Shown: positions 41,941 to 51,069 of the stretch, piece by piece
Numbering within the stretch: the first letter of the stretch is position 1
How the letters are laid out: the number at the start of each line of letters is the position of its first letter
The notes under the pieces: model-generated
What the model was told of the DNA's origin: nothing
What the model saw: only the letters and a program-made list of their open reading frames with translations
Databases searched by the model: none
Made by a program: the position numbers and the translations under genes
NCBI GenBank assembly: GCA_938001865.1
Contig: CALLAW010000055.1
Coordinates: 1 to 64,000 of the forward strand
Direction of reading: 5' to 3'
From: an uncultured Saprospiraceae bacterium
GTDB taxonomy: Bacteria; Bacteroidota; Bacteroidia; Chitinophagales; Saprospiraceae
DNA: 64,000 nt

Positions 41941-42741
41941 ATGATGATCAAAAAAATCATTAGAGATACTCGCAATATCGGATTGCACTCCATTGGATTG
42001 CTGACCTATCGTAATCGGATGTCTCCAGATTTCTTGATCATCGGTGCTCAGAAGGGAGGGACTTCATCATTGTTCTATTACCTCAAGTTTCATCCGCAGA
42101 TTGTCCGACCAATCAAGAAGGAGATTCACTACTTCAATCTATTCTACGCTAAAGGTATCAAGTGGTACTTGGCACATTTCCCTACGAGGAGTAATGGGAA
42201 GATTACTGGAGAGGCTTCACCAGATTATCTCTATCATCCACTGACAGCACAGAGAGTCAAGGCTCTCAATCCTGAGATGAAGTTGATCGTACTCTTACGC
42301 AATCCTATCAAACGAGCTTACTCAGCCTATCAGATGAATAAGCGGATGGGTATCGATCAGCGTGAGACATTTGCAGCAGCAGTCAAGTACGAAATGTCAC
42401 ATCCGGATAACGGTAGTGCAGATTACACTTACGATCAGCACAACTTCTTCTACCTAGAGAGAGGGAAGTATGCACAGCAATTAGCAACATGGACAGAGCA
42501 CTTTGACACCGATCAGATACATGTCGTGGAGAGTGATACATTCTTCAATCATACCAATGAAGAGTTACACAAGATCTATGACTTCCTAGGGATCAAGCAA
42601 GTCCTACCTGACAATCTCAAACCAATGAATGTAGGTCAGTATCCACCTCTGACCGATTCACTATATCTCAGTCTCAAGCAATACTTCGAGCAAGACTTGG
42701 CAGATTTAAAACACAAATGGAACATCGAAATTGATATTTGA
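41941..42741 (+). CDS. PAPS-dependent sulfotransferase
   Basis: The 266-aa protein from ATG 41941 (one base after the previous stop) has the 5'-phosphosulfate loop FLIIGAQKGGTSSLFYYL near residues 30-47 and the 3'-phosphate-binding LLRNPIKRAYSAY near 118. These are the two PAPS motifs of the sulfotransferase_1/3 family. The ORF extension back to 41722 lies inside the dehydrogenase gene and is not real. Position suggests sulfation of the peptide product (hydroxyl or amine). Overlaps the following adenylation gene by one base. Confidence 0.88.
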   Translation: MMIKKIIRDTRNIGLHSIGLLTYRNRMSPDFLIIGAQKGGTSSLFYYLKFHPQIVRPIKKEIHYFNLFYAKGIKWYLAHFPTRSNGKITGEASPDYLYHPLTAQRVKALNPEMKLIVLLRNPIKRAYSAYQMNKRMGIDQRETFAAAVKYEMSHPDNGSADYTYDQHNFFYLERGKYAQQLATWTEHFDTDQIHVVESDTFFNHTNEELHKIYDFLGIKQVLPDNLKPMNVGQYPPLTDSLYLSLKQYFEQDLADLKHKWNIEIDI

Positions 42742-44282
42742 TGAGTAGAATATTGACCCATAATGTCCTCCGCTCTGCAGAGAATCATCCTGATCGTATC
42801 GCATTTAAGCAATTGGATCAAGCGATTACCTATACCCAATTAAGAGATCAATCTTATCAGCTCGCTAATACTCTCATCCAAGCTGGCATCAAGAAAGGTG
42901 ATAGAGTTGGAATCTTCATGAATCGATCATTTGAGAGTGCGGTGAGTGTCTATGGAATCTTATTTGCGGGTGCTGCTTATGTCCCTATTGATACCAATTT
43001 ACCTCCGAGTAGAGTCCTTGATGTCGTCAATGATTGCAACATCAAGATCATCATCTCTAAGCAACAATTCAAGAAGAAGATTGCAGGCATTTGCACTGAG
43101 CAGTCCTCATTAGTGACGGTTGTCGGACTAGATGATGACCCTTCCGATCAAGTCAAATCGCTAGGTTGGAAGACTGTCCGAGACGCTGATACACAGGCAC
43201 CCGACCGGAAGATCGCTGAGGAGGATATCGCCTACATTATCTACACATCAGGGACTACAGGTAAGCCCAAAGGTATCGTACATACACACTCTAGTGGATA
43301 CAGTTATGCCAAGCTCTCTGCAGAATTGTACGACCTGACATATACTGACATCTTGGGTAATCACTCACACCTCCACTATGATATCTCCACGATGGGATAT
43401 CTGACCATGCCCTATGTCGGTGGATGTACTATAATCATACCAGAGGCTCATACTAAGTTTCCAGTGAGTCTAGGTCAGATGATAGAGCAAGAGGGGATGA
43501 CTGTGTGGTATTCGGTCCCATTGGCGTTGATCCAATTACTCACTTCGCAAGCACTCGTAGATAAAGATATGACGGCACTCAGGTGGGTGTTATTTGGTGG
43601 AGAGATCTTTGCCATCAAGTACTTCAAGCAATTATTTGAGCTCTTGCCAAATGCAGTATTCAGCAATGTCTACGGCCCAGCAGAAGTCAATCAATGTACA
43701 TACTTTCACTTTGATCAAGACACTCAGTTGGGTGACGCTATACCACTTGGGCAGGCTTGGCCTGAGACTCTGCTAGATCTCATCGATACCTCATCGTCAG
43801 ACGACGAGGTAGTCGGCGAACTCGTAGTAGCCTCGTCTACACGTATGCAAGGTTACTGGAACAAAAAATCTCTCACAAAGGAGAAGAGTGTCACCCTGCT
43901 CAATCCAAATGGAATCACAGACACGTACTACAAAACTGGAGATATCGTCAAGCGAACATCGATCGGCGAACTCATATTTATCGGAAGAAAAGATAGACAG
44001 ATCAAGATACGTGGATATCGAGTAGAGCTAAATGCTATCGAAACTATTCTTCTCTCTCACCAAGCGATCAAAGAGGCAGCAGTCTATGCGATCAAAGAAG
44101 GTGATATCAACCAAATCTATGCTAACATTGTATTAGATAGTGATAGTATAGATGAGGTGCTTCTCAATAAGTATCTTGCACAATCATTACCAACATATGC
44201 CATACCTCAGAACTATCGTATCGTACAATCAATCCCTAGGACAGGAGCAGGCAAAGTAAATTACAAACTCTTATCAAAATGA
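42741..44282 (+). CDS. Stand-alone adenylation enzyme, probable L-prolyl-AMP ligase
   Basis: The 513-aa protein has A3 IIYTSGTTGKPKG, A5 NVYGPAEVNQCTYFHF, A7 YKTGD, A8 DRQIKIRGYRVELNAIE and A10 RTGAGKVNYK, with no carrier or C domain. HLHYDIST, VWYSVPLAL and LFGGEIF, and the CTYFHF after the A5 motif, resemble PltF/RedM/PigI-type ligases that load proline on a free carrier. A hand-read code D-I-M-Y-L-G-V-Q-C-K does not prove this. ATG at 42741 overlaps the upstream TGA; a TTG one codon earlier is less likely. Next to carrier protein (4-bp overlap) and dehydrogenase. Confidence 0.85.
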   Translation: MSRILTHNVLRSAENHPDRIAFKQLDQAITYTQLRDQSYQLANTLIQAGIKKGDRVGIFMNRSFESAVSVYGILFAGAAYVPIDTNLPPSRVLDVVNDCNIKIIISKQQFKKKIAGICTEQSSLVTVVGLDDDPSDQVKSLGWKTVRDADTQAPDRKIAEEDIAYIIYTSGTTGKPKGIVHTHSSGYSYAKLSAELYDLTYTDILGNHSHLHYDISTMGYLTMPYVGGCTIIIPEAHTKFPVSLGQMIEQEGMTVWYSVPLALIQLLTSQALVDKDMTALRWVLFGGEIFAIKYFKQLFELLPNAVFSNVYGPAEVNQCTYFHFDQDTQLGDAIPLGQAWPETLLDLIDTSSSDDEVVGELVVASSTRMQGYWNKKSLTKEKSVTLLNPNGITDTYYKTGDIVKRTSIGELIFIGRKDRQIKIRGYRVELNAIETILLSHQAIKEAAVYAIKEGDINQIYANIVLDSDSIDEVLLNKYLAQSLPTYAIPQNYRIVQSIPRTGAGKVNYKLLSK

Positions 44283-44527
44283 CAATTGGAGAAGAAATAA
44301 TCAGAATATTAAAACAAGACATCTTACAAGATGATGACTTTGAAGTAGACTTAGAGACAGATCTACTCACCTCTGGTGCTCTAGACTCTATGGCTCTTAT
44401 CCGATTGGTTGCCGCCATAGAGACACAGTATGAGATAAAGATACCACCAACAGACTTGGTCATCGAGAACTTTATCAATATCCAATCTATCGAACAATAT
44501 CTCAGTAATACACTAGCGAGTAAGTAA
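44279..44527 (+). CDS. Free acyl/peptidyl carrier protein
   Basis: The 82-aa acidic protein has LLTSGALDSMALIRLV; the Ser in LDSM is the phosphopantetheine site. Same size as PigG/RedO/PltL carriers. Starts at ATGA overlap with the adenylation gene, and ends two bases before the NRPS gene, so stoichiometric expression is likely. Predicted to carry prolyl and then pyrrolyl thioester. Confidence 0.9.
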   Translation: MTIGEEIIRILKQDILQDDDFEVDLETDLLTSGALDSMALIRLVAAIETQYEIKIPPTDLVIENFINIQSIEQYLSNTLASK

Positions 44528-44529
44528 CG

Positions 44530-47500
44530 ATGCAGAGAGCACTACCACTATCAAGATTTCAATCCAATATCTGGAAAGGACAGAAAGTCCGACCCGATGC
44601 ACCACTGTACAATATGGTGTTTACCTTTGATATCCATGGAGAGATTGATGTAGACAGATTTGGTCAGGCATGGAGTATCCTCGTGGATAATACCACAATA
44701 CTCAAGCTCGTCGCTGACGAGTCAGACCCAGAGGCAATAAGTCAAATGATAGGAGGTGAGCAGAGTCAGATCGAATATATCGATATCACTACACGACCCA
44801 ACTTTGATCTGCAACAATGGTTAGATCAGCATCATGTCAGAGACTTTGACTTGACGCAGCAATCATACTACACTGCATTGATCAAGATCAGCGAGGGACA
44901 CTATATCTGGTACTTCAATCAGCATCATCTCTTCACTGATGCATACTGCTTCCAAGTCCTCTATGAGAGACTCTCAGAGATCTATAGTCAATTGGAGTCT
45001 GGTGCTGACCACGTCACGATTAGTGATGATGGAGATGACTATATCCGTAACTTCGAAGCAGTGGATGGAGATCAATCTCGAGAGGATGCACTCTCTCATG
45101 CATTTAGGCAGAAGTCATTTTCACTCTATGGTGCTCAGTTTAGAGATCCTTCGGTGACGAGCTCTACGCGGACATTATTTGACCTCGAGTCGACCACTGT
45201 TGATGCAATATTAGCTAAGCTTGGAGAATTGAAGCTCAGGACGTTTTCGGCTAATTTGGATCTCTTGGCATTTCTGATGTCCAATCTGGTGATTACGCTA
45301 TCCAAGGTCTCTGATAATCATGAAGTGATCAATCTCTCCAATATCTTCTCTAAGCGATATACCAAAGACAGTAAGCAGATCGCAAGGCCACTCCTTGATA
45401 TTCGTAATAGTAGTGTACGATTGGGAGATGCAGATACCTTCAAAGCGATCTATGAGCAGATCTACTCATTCCTCATCATGCGAGATGAAACAGATCATAA
45501 GATAGACGCATTACCGCCTGTAATTGTCAATTTTTTTGACCTCAACTTTGGACAGTTTGCTGGGAGAAATACGACTTGCAAGTGGCATCATTGTGGTCAC
45601 ATGGACGATCACCACTACCTGAGATTGCACATACATAGATATGCATCAAGTGATGATCTACAGCTTGCATTTGACATCAAAGATGGACATGGGATTGAAG
45701 ATTTAGGGCAGAGGTTCCACCAAGATTTTGTGCTGTCGATAGAGAGATTACTCGAGGTAAATGCAGAACTACCACTCAATCAACTCTGCCTACTAGAGGA
45801 AGTGGAACTCAAGCAGTTGCAAGAGGAGGTAGCCACTTGTACGGATGTCACACTCTCTGACAACCTACATATCCAATACAAAATCCTACATGCACTCAAG
45901 ACCTACGAGGACCAAACAGCCTTGGTCTACGATGGGAATGAAATCTCATATCGAGTCCTCCGTGAGAGAGTATACTCAGTAGTACAATCAATACAGTCCA
46001 AGCAATATGGTGACAACCCTAAGGTGGTCGTATATCTAGAGAGATCTGATAATTATCTCTACGCAGTGCTTGGTAGCCTGCTAGCTGGAGCAGTATTCGT
46101 ACCTGTACCGATTGCATTTCCGATAGAGAGACTAGAGTATATCATCGACAATGTAGACGCAGACCTCCTCATCCATGCAGACCAAGATCTTGGTCAGCAG
46201 ATCGCAGCTAACGTAGACTCATTGCAGATCAGTAAGATGACTAGTCAGACAGTTGATCGCATAGATTTGAGTATCTCCGATTGGGATGATGAGATGTACG
46301 TCCTCTATACATCAGGATCAACAGGTAAGCCCAAAGGTGTGAGCATTCCCTATGGAGCATTTAGCAACTATATTGATGCGATTACTGAGAGATATCTCGA
46401 TGAGAGTATCTACCATATGCCACTCTTTACATCGGTGGGGTTTGACTTGACGATGACAAGTGTATTCTTACCTCTCTGTACTGGTGGGTCGATACATATC
46501 TATGGTGAGGATACTGGGATCGATCTCTCTATCCAAGATGTGCAGCTTGACACGAGGATCAATTGCTTCAAGTGTACTCCATCACACCTCAGGCTCATCG
46601 ATGACCAAGGAATACGAGCTAATGTAAAGTCAATTATCGTAGGTGGTGAAAATTTTCCAAGTGACTTAGCACAGCGGATCACTGAGCAAGCTAATGGTCC
46701 TCTTGCGATCTATAATGAATATGGACCGACGGAGGCGACAGTGGGCTGCATCGTACATCAGTATAGGAGTACGACCAATGGGGACAGAGTCGCTGTACAG
46801 ATCGGACAACCACTCAATAATTACTTCGCATATGTAGGGAATGATGTGGGGACACCTCTCCCTCGAGGGACAGTAGGAGAGCTCTATATCGGTGGGATCG
46901 GATTAGCCAAGGGGTATGTCAATGATCCTACTCAAACACTAGAAAAATTCAAAGAAGGAAATGCCTATATCTCAGGGAGATATTATCGATCAGGGGACTA
47001 TGCTAGAGTCAATGATGATGGCCAATATGAGTACCTAGGAAGGACTGACAAGCAAGTCAAGATCGCTGGTGTACGGATCGAAATAGGCGAAGTCGAAAGT
47101 GCTCTACTCAATCACGAAGCCGTAGAGGAGTGTGTCGTAGTAGCTCATACATCAGGTAAGGCCGTCAAAGAGGATTATACTTACTGTGGGACATGTGGAT
47201 TGCCATCTAACTATCCCAATGCTGACTTTGATGACAATAATATCTGCGGATATTGTAGAAGTTTTGAGAGCTATGAAGCCAAGGTAGATAAGTACTTCAA
47301 GACAGAGGAAGACTTCAAGGAAATCTTTGAGCAGACAGCAGTCCAGAGTCCAGAGTATGACTGTATCATGCTCTACAGTGGAGGTAAGGATAGTACCTAT
47401 GCACTCGGTAAGCTCGCGGAGATGGGACTCAGAGTACTGGCATTCACACTTGACAATGGGTATATCCCTAATAGCGCAAAAGATAATATCACTCGTGTTG

Positions 47501-48618
47501 TCAGAGCTCTTGGCGTCGATCACATGTTTGGCACTTCTCCAGCGATGAATGCCATCTTTGTAGAGAGTCTCAAGACTCACTGCAATGTCTGTAATGGATG
47601 TTTCAAGACTATCTACAATATCAGTCTCAAGGTCGCATTCCAAAAAAATATCCCATACATCGTGACTGGACTATCTCGTGGTCAGTTCTTTGAGACTAAG
47701 CTATCCGAAGAGCTCTTCTGGAAGCCTATGGATGATGTCAAAGAGATCGAACGGACACTCTTCGAAGCTCGTCAAGCATATCACACAGTCAAGGATACCG
47801 TCTATGACAAAGTCAACGGAAGCTTCATCGAAGAGAATAATGTCTTGGATAAGGTCAGGATACTAGACTTCTATAGATATCATGATGTGACCCTCAAAGA
47901 GCTCTATGATTATATCAATAATAGACTCCCTTGGGTCAGACCAGACGATACTGGAAGATCTACTAACTGTATTATCAATAAGCTCGGAATCTATATCCAT
48001 AAGCAAGAGAAAGGCTATAGTAACTATGCATTTCCATATAGCTGGGATGTCAGGACTGGACATAAGACCAAGGAAGAGACGATCGATGAGATAGAGGAGT
48101 ATATCGACGAGCAAGAGGTCAAGCAGATGATCAGTGAGATTGGCTATCAAGAGACACATCATACGGCACAACTCATCGCTTACTACAGAGGAGACCAAGC
48201 CTCTCCTGAAGAGTTGAGAGCATCGCTGAGGGAGAGTCTACCGTACTATATGATCCCATCTAAGTATGTGAGACTGGATCAATTCCCACTGACAGCTAAC
48301 GGTAAGATAGATACCGAACAGCTCAAGCAGACCCGAGCATCCAATAAGAAGGTACTCATCCACCCTAGCAATGAGATAGAAGAAGCACTGTTGCCTATCT
48401 GGCAGGAAGTGCTGGAGATAGAGGCACTGAGTATCGATGATGATTTCTTCGATATTGGTGGGACTTCTCTCGAGGCAATCAGGATCGCCGCAAGAGTAGA
48501 GAAGACGCTTAATTATAAGTTGTCGGTCAACTACGTATTTGAGTATCCGAGTGTCCAAGCTCTCTCTCAGTATATCATGGATGATATGCTCGCCATCATC
48601 GCTGCACAATCCAACTGA
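44530..48618 (+). CDS. NRPS C-A-T with PP-loop ATP-pyrophosphatase (WbpG-like) domain inserted into the A domain
   Basis: Domains: condensation (1-430) with NQHHLFTDAYCF near 130; adenylation from about 450 with LYTSGSTGKPKG near 593, NEYGPTEATVG near 729 and A8 DKQVKIAGVRIEIGEVE; insertion 882-1206; A9 LPYYMIPSKY and A10 ANGKID; thiolation FFDIGGTSLEAI near 1310. The insert starts with YCGTCGLP and ICGYC (Cys886, 889, 906, 909), then YDCIMLYSGGKDSTYAL (PP-loop 950-955), LAFTLDNGY, and CNVCNGC (1018-1024), the layout of N-acetyl-sugar amidotransferases such as WbpG. The hand-read A code D-L-T-K-I-G-E-V-G(-K) closely resembles known Asn codes. Insertion is in the A8-A9 linker, in frame and intact, the place where methyltransferase interruptions occur. 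Predicted to add a modified Asn to the pyrrole starter. Confidence 0.92.
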   Translation: MQRALPLSRFQSNIWKGQKVRPDAPLYNMVFTFDIHGEIDVDRFGQAWSILVDNTTILKLVADESDPEAISQMIGGEQSQIEYIDITTRPNFDLQQWLDQHHVRDFDLTQQSYYTALIKISEGHYIWYFNQHHLFTDAYCFQVLYERLSEIYSQLESGADHVTISDDGDDYIRNFEAVDGDQSREDALSHAFRQKSFSLYGAQFRDPSVTSSTRTLFDLESTTVDAILAKLGELKLRTFSANLDLLAFLMSNLVITLSKVSDNHEVINLSNIFSKRYTKDSKQIARPLLDIRNSSVRLGDADTFKAIYEQIYSFLIMRDETDHKIDALPPVIVNFFDLNFGQFAGRNTTCKWHHCGHMDDHHYLRLHIHRYASSDDLQLAFDIKDGHGIEDLGQRFHQDFVLSIERLLEVNAELPLNQLCLLEEVELKQLQEEVATCTDVTLSDNLHIQYKILHALKTYEDQTALVYDGNEISYRVLRERVYSVVQSIQSKQYGDNPKVVVYLERSDNYLYAVLGSLLAGAVFVPVPIAFPIERLEYIIDNVDADLLIHADQDLGQQIAANVDSLQISKMTSQTVDRIDLSISDWDDEMYVLYTSGSTGKPKGVSIPYGAFSNYIDAITERYLDESIYHMPLFTSVGFDLTMTSVFLPLCTGGSIHIYGEDTGIDLSIQDVQLDTRINCFKCTPSHLRLIDDQGIRANVKSIIVGGENFPSDLAQRITEQANGPLAIYNEYGPTEATVGCIVHQYRSTTNGDRVAVQIGQPLNNYFAYVGNDVGTPLPRGTVGELYIGGIGLAKGYVNDPTQTLEKFKEGNAYISGRYYRSGDYARVNDDGQYEYLGRTDKQVKIAGVRIEIGEVESALLNHEAVEECVVVAHTSGKAVKEDYTYCGTCGLPSNYPNADFDDNNICGYCRSFESYEAKVDKYFKTEEDFKEIFEQTAVQSPEYDCIMLYSGGKDSTYALGKLAEMGLRVLAFTLDNGYIPNSAKDNITRVVRALGVDHMFGTSPAMNAIFVESLKTHCNVCNGCFKTIYNISLKVAFQKNIPYIVTGLSRGQFFETKLSEELFWKPMDDVKEIERTLFEARQAYHTVKDTVYDKVNGSFIEENNVLDKVRILDFYRYHDVTLKELYDYINNRLPWVRPDDTGRSTNCIINKLGIYIHKQEKGYSNYAFPYSWDVRTGHKTKEETIDEIEEYIDEQEVKQMISEIGYQETHHTAQLIAYYRGDQASPEELRASLRESLPYYMIPSKYVRLDQFPLTANGKIDTEQLKQTRASNKKVLIHPSNEIEEALLPIWQEVLEIEALSIDDDFFDIGGTSLEAIRIAARVEKTLNYKLSVNYVFEYPSVQALSQYIMDDMLAIIAAQSN

Positions 48619-48619
48619 T

Positions 48620-49945
48620 GTGGCCAGGATACTGATACTGCATAGTGGACTCACTGGGATGACTCATGCTTGTATGGGCCTTACTCACAGACTCTCGACA
48701 CAGAGTCATCAGATATGGACTGGTACACTGAGAGACGTAGATCAGATACTCAAGGTAAATGGCATGCAGAGATATCCACTCCCATCAGTAAGCCTCGATC
48801 TCAAGTCACTCAATACTCAGCTGAGCAACCAATCTGATACTGGATCTCCTACCAGAGCACAGTTATACACGGCATATCATGATCAATTTGAATTTGGACA
48901 GCTCAACGCATTTATTGATTCAAATCAGATAGACTTATTGCTCATAGATATCGAGTTGCATGAGTACATTAGCTATGTGTCTACTCTGAGTATTCCGATG
49001 CTCTTAGTGAGTCAGTGGTTTTCTCTGTGGCAATCATCTGCCAATACTCCACTAGATGCTAAGACTCTGCCCAGAACTCTGCTAGGGCGGCAAGTCCAAT
49101 GGATGATCCATAAGGCTACAAGATATCTGCGTACAACAGTCAAGAATATTACTACCCAAGGGATAAATCGCCGAAGCTATCTGCTCCGATTAATGAAGCA
49201 ATATCACGTCGATATCAACAGCCTACAGTCATATACATTTCCACTTCCATTTACTTATCTTGATCTGCCAGTTATCTCGATGACACATCCTGATCTGGAG
49301 ATAGATCGACACAGTCGTGCAGGACTTACGTATGTCTACCCGATGGTATATAGCGATCGCAAGCAAGAGGTATCAGCAGTATTTGAGACAGTATTTACGC
49401 AAGTGCTAGAGCAAGTGTCTTCCTCTCAGAAGAGACTCATCCTTGTCAATTATACGACCATGGATAACAAGTCATCCAATATAGATAATCTCCTCAGTGT
49501 CCTCCAAGGGCTAACTGACTGTATCAGCATCATATCACTCGGTGGAGCATATGATCGTTACCAAAGCTACCAATCTGATCATGTCCATCTCTACCGTAGC
49601 ATCCCTCAATTGATGGTACTAGAGCATGCAGATCTGTCTATCCATCATGGTGGTATCCATACGATCAATGAGTGTATCCACTATAAGGTGCCTATGTTAG
49701 TCTTGAGTGGCGGGATGTATGATCAGAATGGTTGTGCTCTCAGAGTACAGCAGTATGGATGTGGGATAGCTCACTTTGAGAGTCAGATCTCGAGGAGTCA
49801 ATTAGAGGCATCTCTCACAGACTTACTTACTGATCCCGTCTATCGTCGCAAGATCGAGGAGCTCCATGCATCATACCAAGATGCTCTCAAGGCCAGCCCA
49901 TTAGAGACTCTGATCAGTCAGACTCTTCGGTCGTCTGATACTTAG
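48620..49945 (+). CDS. GT1-family (UGT/MGT-like) glycosyltransferase
   Basis: Starting at GTG 48620, one base after the NRPS stop, the protein is 441 aa (MARILILHSGLTGMTHACMG). C-terminal motif HHGGIHTINECIHYKVPMLV and then MYDQNGCALRVQQYGCGIA is the nucleotide-sugar site (HGG...DQ) of GT-B fold UGT/MGT-type enzymes. The frame back to 48539 lies inside the NRPS gene and is ignored. Last gene of the plus-strand operon; should glycosylate the peptide or a carrier-bound intermediate. Confidence 0.82.
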   Translation: MARILILHSGLTGMTHACMGLTHRLSTQSHQIWTGTLRDVDQILKVNGMQRYPLPSVSLDLKSLNTQLSNQSDTGSPTRAQLYTAYHDQFEFGQLNAFIDSNQIDLLLIDIELHEYISYVSTLSIPMLLVSQWFSLWQSSANTPLDAKTLPRTLLGRQVQWMIHKATRYLRTTVKNITTQGINRRSYLLRLMKQYHVDINSLQSYTFPLPFTYLDLPVISMTHPDLEIDRHSRAGLTYVYPMVYSDRKQEVSAVFETVFTQVLEQVSSSQKRLILVNYTTMDNKSSNIDNLLSVLQGLTDCISIISLGGAYDRYQSYQSDHVHLYRSIPQLMVLEHADLSIHHGGIHTINECIHYKVPMLVLSGGMYDQNGCALRVQQYGCGIAHFESQISRSQLEASLTDLLTDPVYRRKIEELHASYQDALKASPLETLISQTLRSSDT

Positions 49946-49994
49946 AGTCATGATCGTGGAAGTCTAGGAATAGGGAAGGGCTAGGTAATGTCAA

Positions 49995-51020
49995 TTAAGT
50001 GCTAGACTCTTCTATGATGGACAAGATGTATTGAGTCGTATCGATTTGGGATGAGAGAAAATTTTCTTTTTTCTTTTGCCAGTCAGATTGGAGGTTGGGG
50101 TTGCTCAGTAGAGACTTGATTTGAGACTTGATCTCTTCGATATCAGTCAAATGGTAGAGGAGGTCATAGCTGTCTTGAAGATAGTCGATGTAACCGAGTG
50201 AGATAGTATTGATATAGATGCTAGGCACACCGAGTAGAGCAGCCTCACAGGCAGTAGTAGCACCCTCACCGATGACCATACTTGAGTAGTAGAGAGCATC
50301 GTGTAAGTAATCACTCGGTAAGTTATACTCTAAATGCTTGAACTCTTGCTCGAGCTCATACTCCGAGGTGATGAAGACCTTGCCATGGGCTTCGAGGATC
50401 TCGATGATTGCTTGCTTCCCAGCGTGGGAGATGCCAGATTGATTGATGTCATGTGTTGCATCCCAAGACACAAATCTCAGTATGAAGTATGGCTGATCTG
50501 CAGTGACTCCGAGCATCTCTAGGACCTCTACTCTTGGAGAGAAGTTGTGTGGATGGAGATATGCTAACTCATGGAATCCTTTGTACTTTCTTTGCTTCTT
50601 ACCGAGATCTTTAGTAAACCACTCAGGAGTATGGATTTCATTGGCAAATGGTCTGAAGAATGCAATCTGCAACTTGGCATGCTCAGTATCTGTGAATACA
50701 ACTGTCTTGATACCAAGTAACCATCCGACATGTGATCCTCTGATGGCTACGATACCCATGATGATATCTGGGCGATGCTTGATACAGTAGTAGAGGAGTT
50801 TGATGTCGTGGACGATGAGTTTCCAGAGTTTGGCGATGAGAGAGATTCCAATAGATCCCATCGGATAGTACTGTACGTTCTTCTCATCGAGGAGCTTGTA
50901 TGCGAGAGGCTTATCACTTGCTGCTACGAGACATTGGTGACCCTGCTTGGTGAGTATTTGGTGAGCATGATACATAAAGTGTACATGAGCTGCATGGTTG
51001 ACATCAAAGAGGATTTTCAT
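49995..51020 (-). CDS. DUF354 protein (GT-B-like)
   Basis: The 341-aa protein begins MKILFDVNHAAHVHFMYHA and contains DIIMGIVAIRGSHVGWLLG, VFTDTEHAKLQ, FITSEYELE and IGEGATTACEAALLGVPSIYI, typical of DUF354, a glycosyltransferase-B-like family found in polysaccharide loci of archaea and bacteria. It is convergent with the GT1 gene and 49 bp downstream of the GT2 gene on the same strand. Whether it serves the peptide or a cell-surface glycan is unknown. Confidence 0.8.
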   Translation of the reverse strand: MKILFDVNHAAHVHFMYHAHQILTKQGHQCLVAASDKPLAYKLLDEKNVQYYPMGSIGISLIAKLWKLIVHDIKLLYYCIKHRPDIIMGIVAIRGSHVGWLLGIKTVVFTDTEHAKLQIAFFRPFANEIHTPEWFTKDLGKKQRKYKGFHELAYLHPHNFSPRVEVLEMLGVTADQPYFILRFVSWDATHDINQSGISHAGKQAIIEILEAHGKVFITSEYELEQEFKHLEYNLPSDYLHDALYYSSMVIGEGATTACEAALLGVPSIYINTISLGYIDYLQDSYDLLYHLTDIEEIKSQIKSLLSNPNLQSDWQKKKENFLSSQIDTTQYILSIIEESST

Positions 51021-51069
51021 GGATAGGAGTGTCTATTGATTGTCAAAGTGTAGATATGGAGTAGCAGCC

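Noticed and set aside
47152-48198. Minus-strand ORFs of 111-163 aa opposite the NRPS insert
   Set aside because: Shadows of a strongly coding plus-strand frame with recognised motifs.
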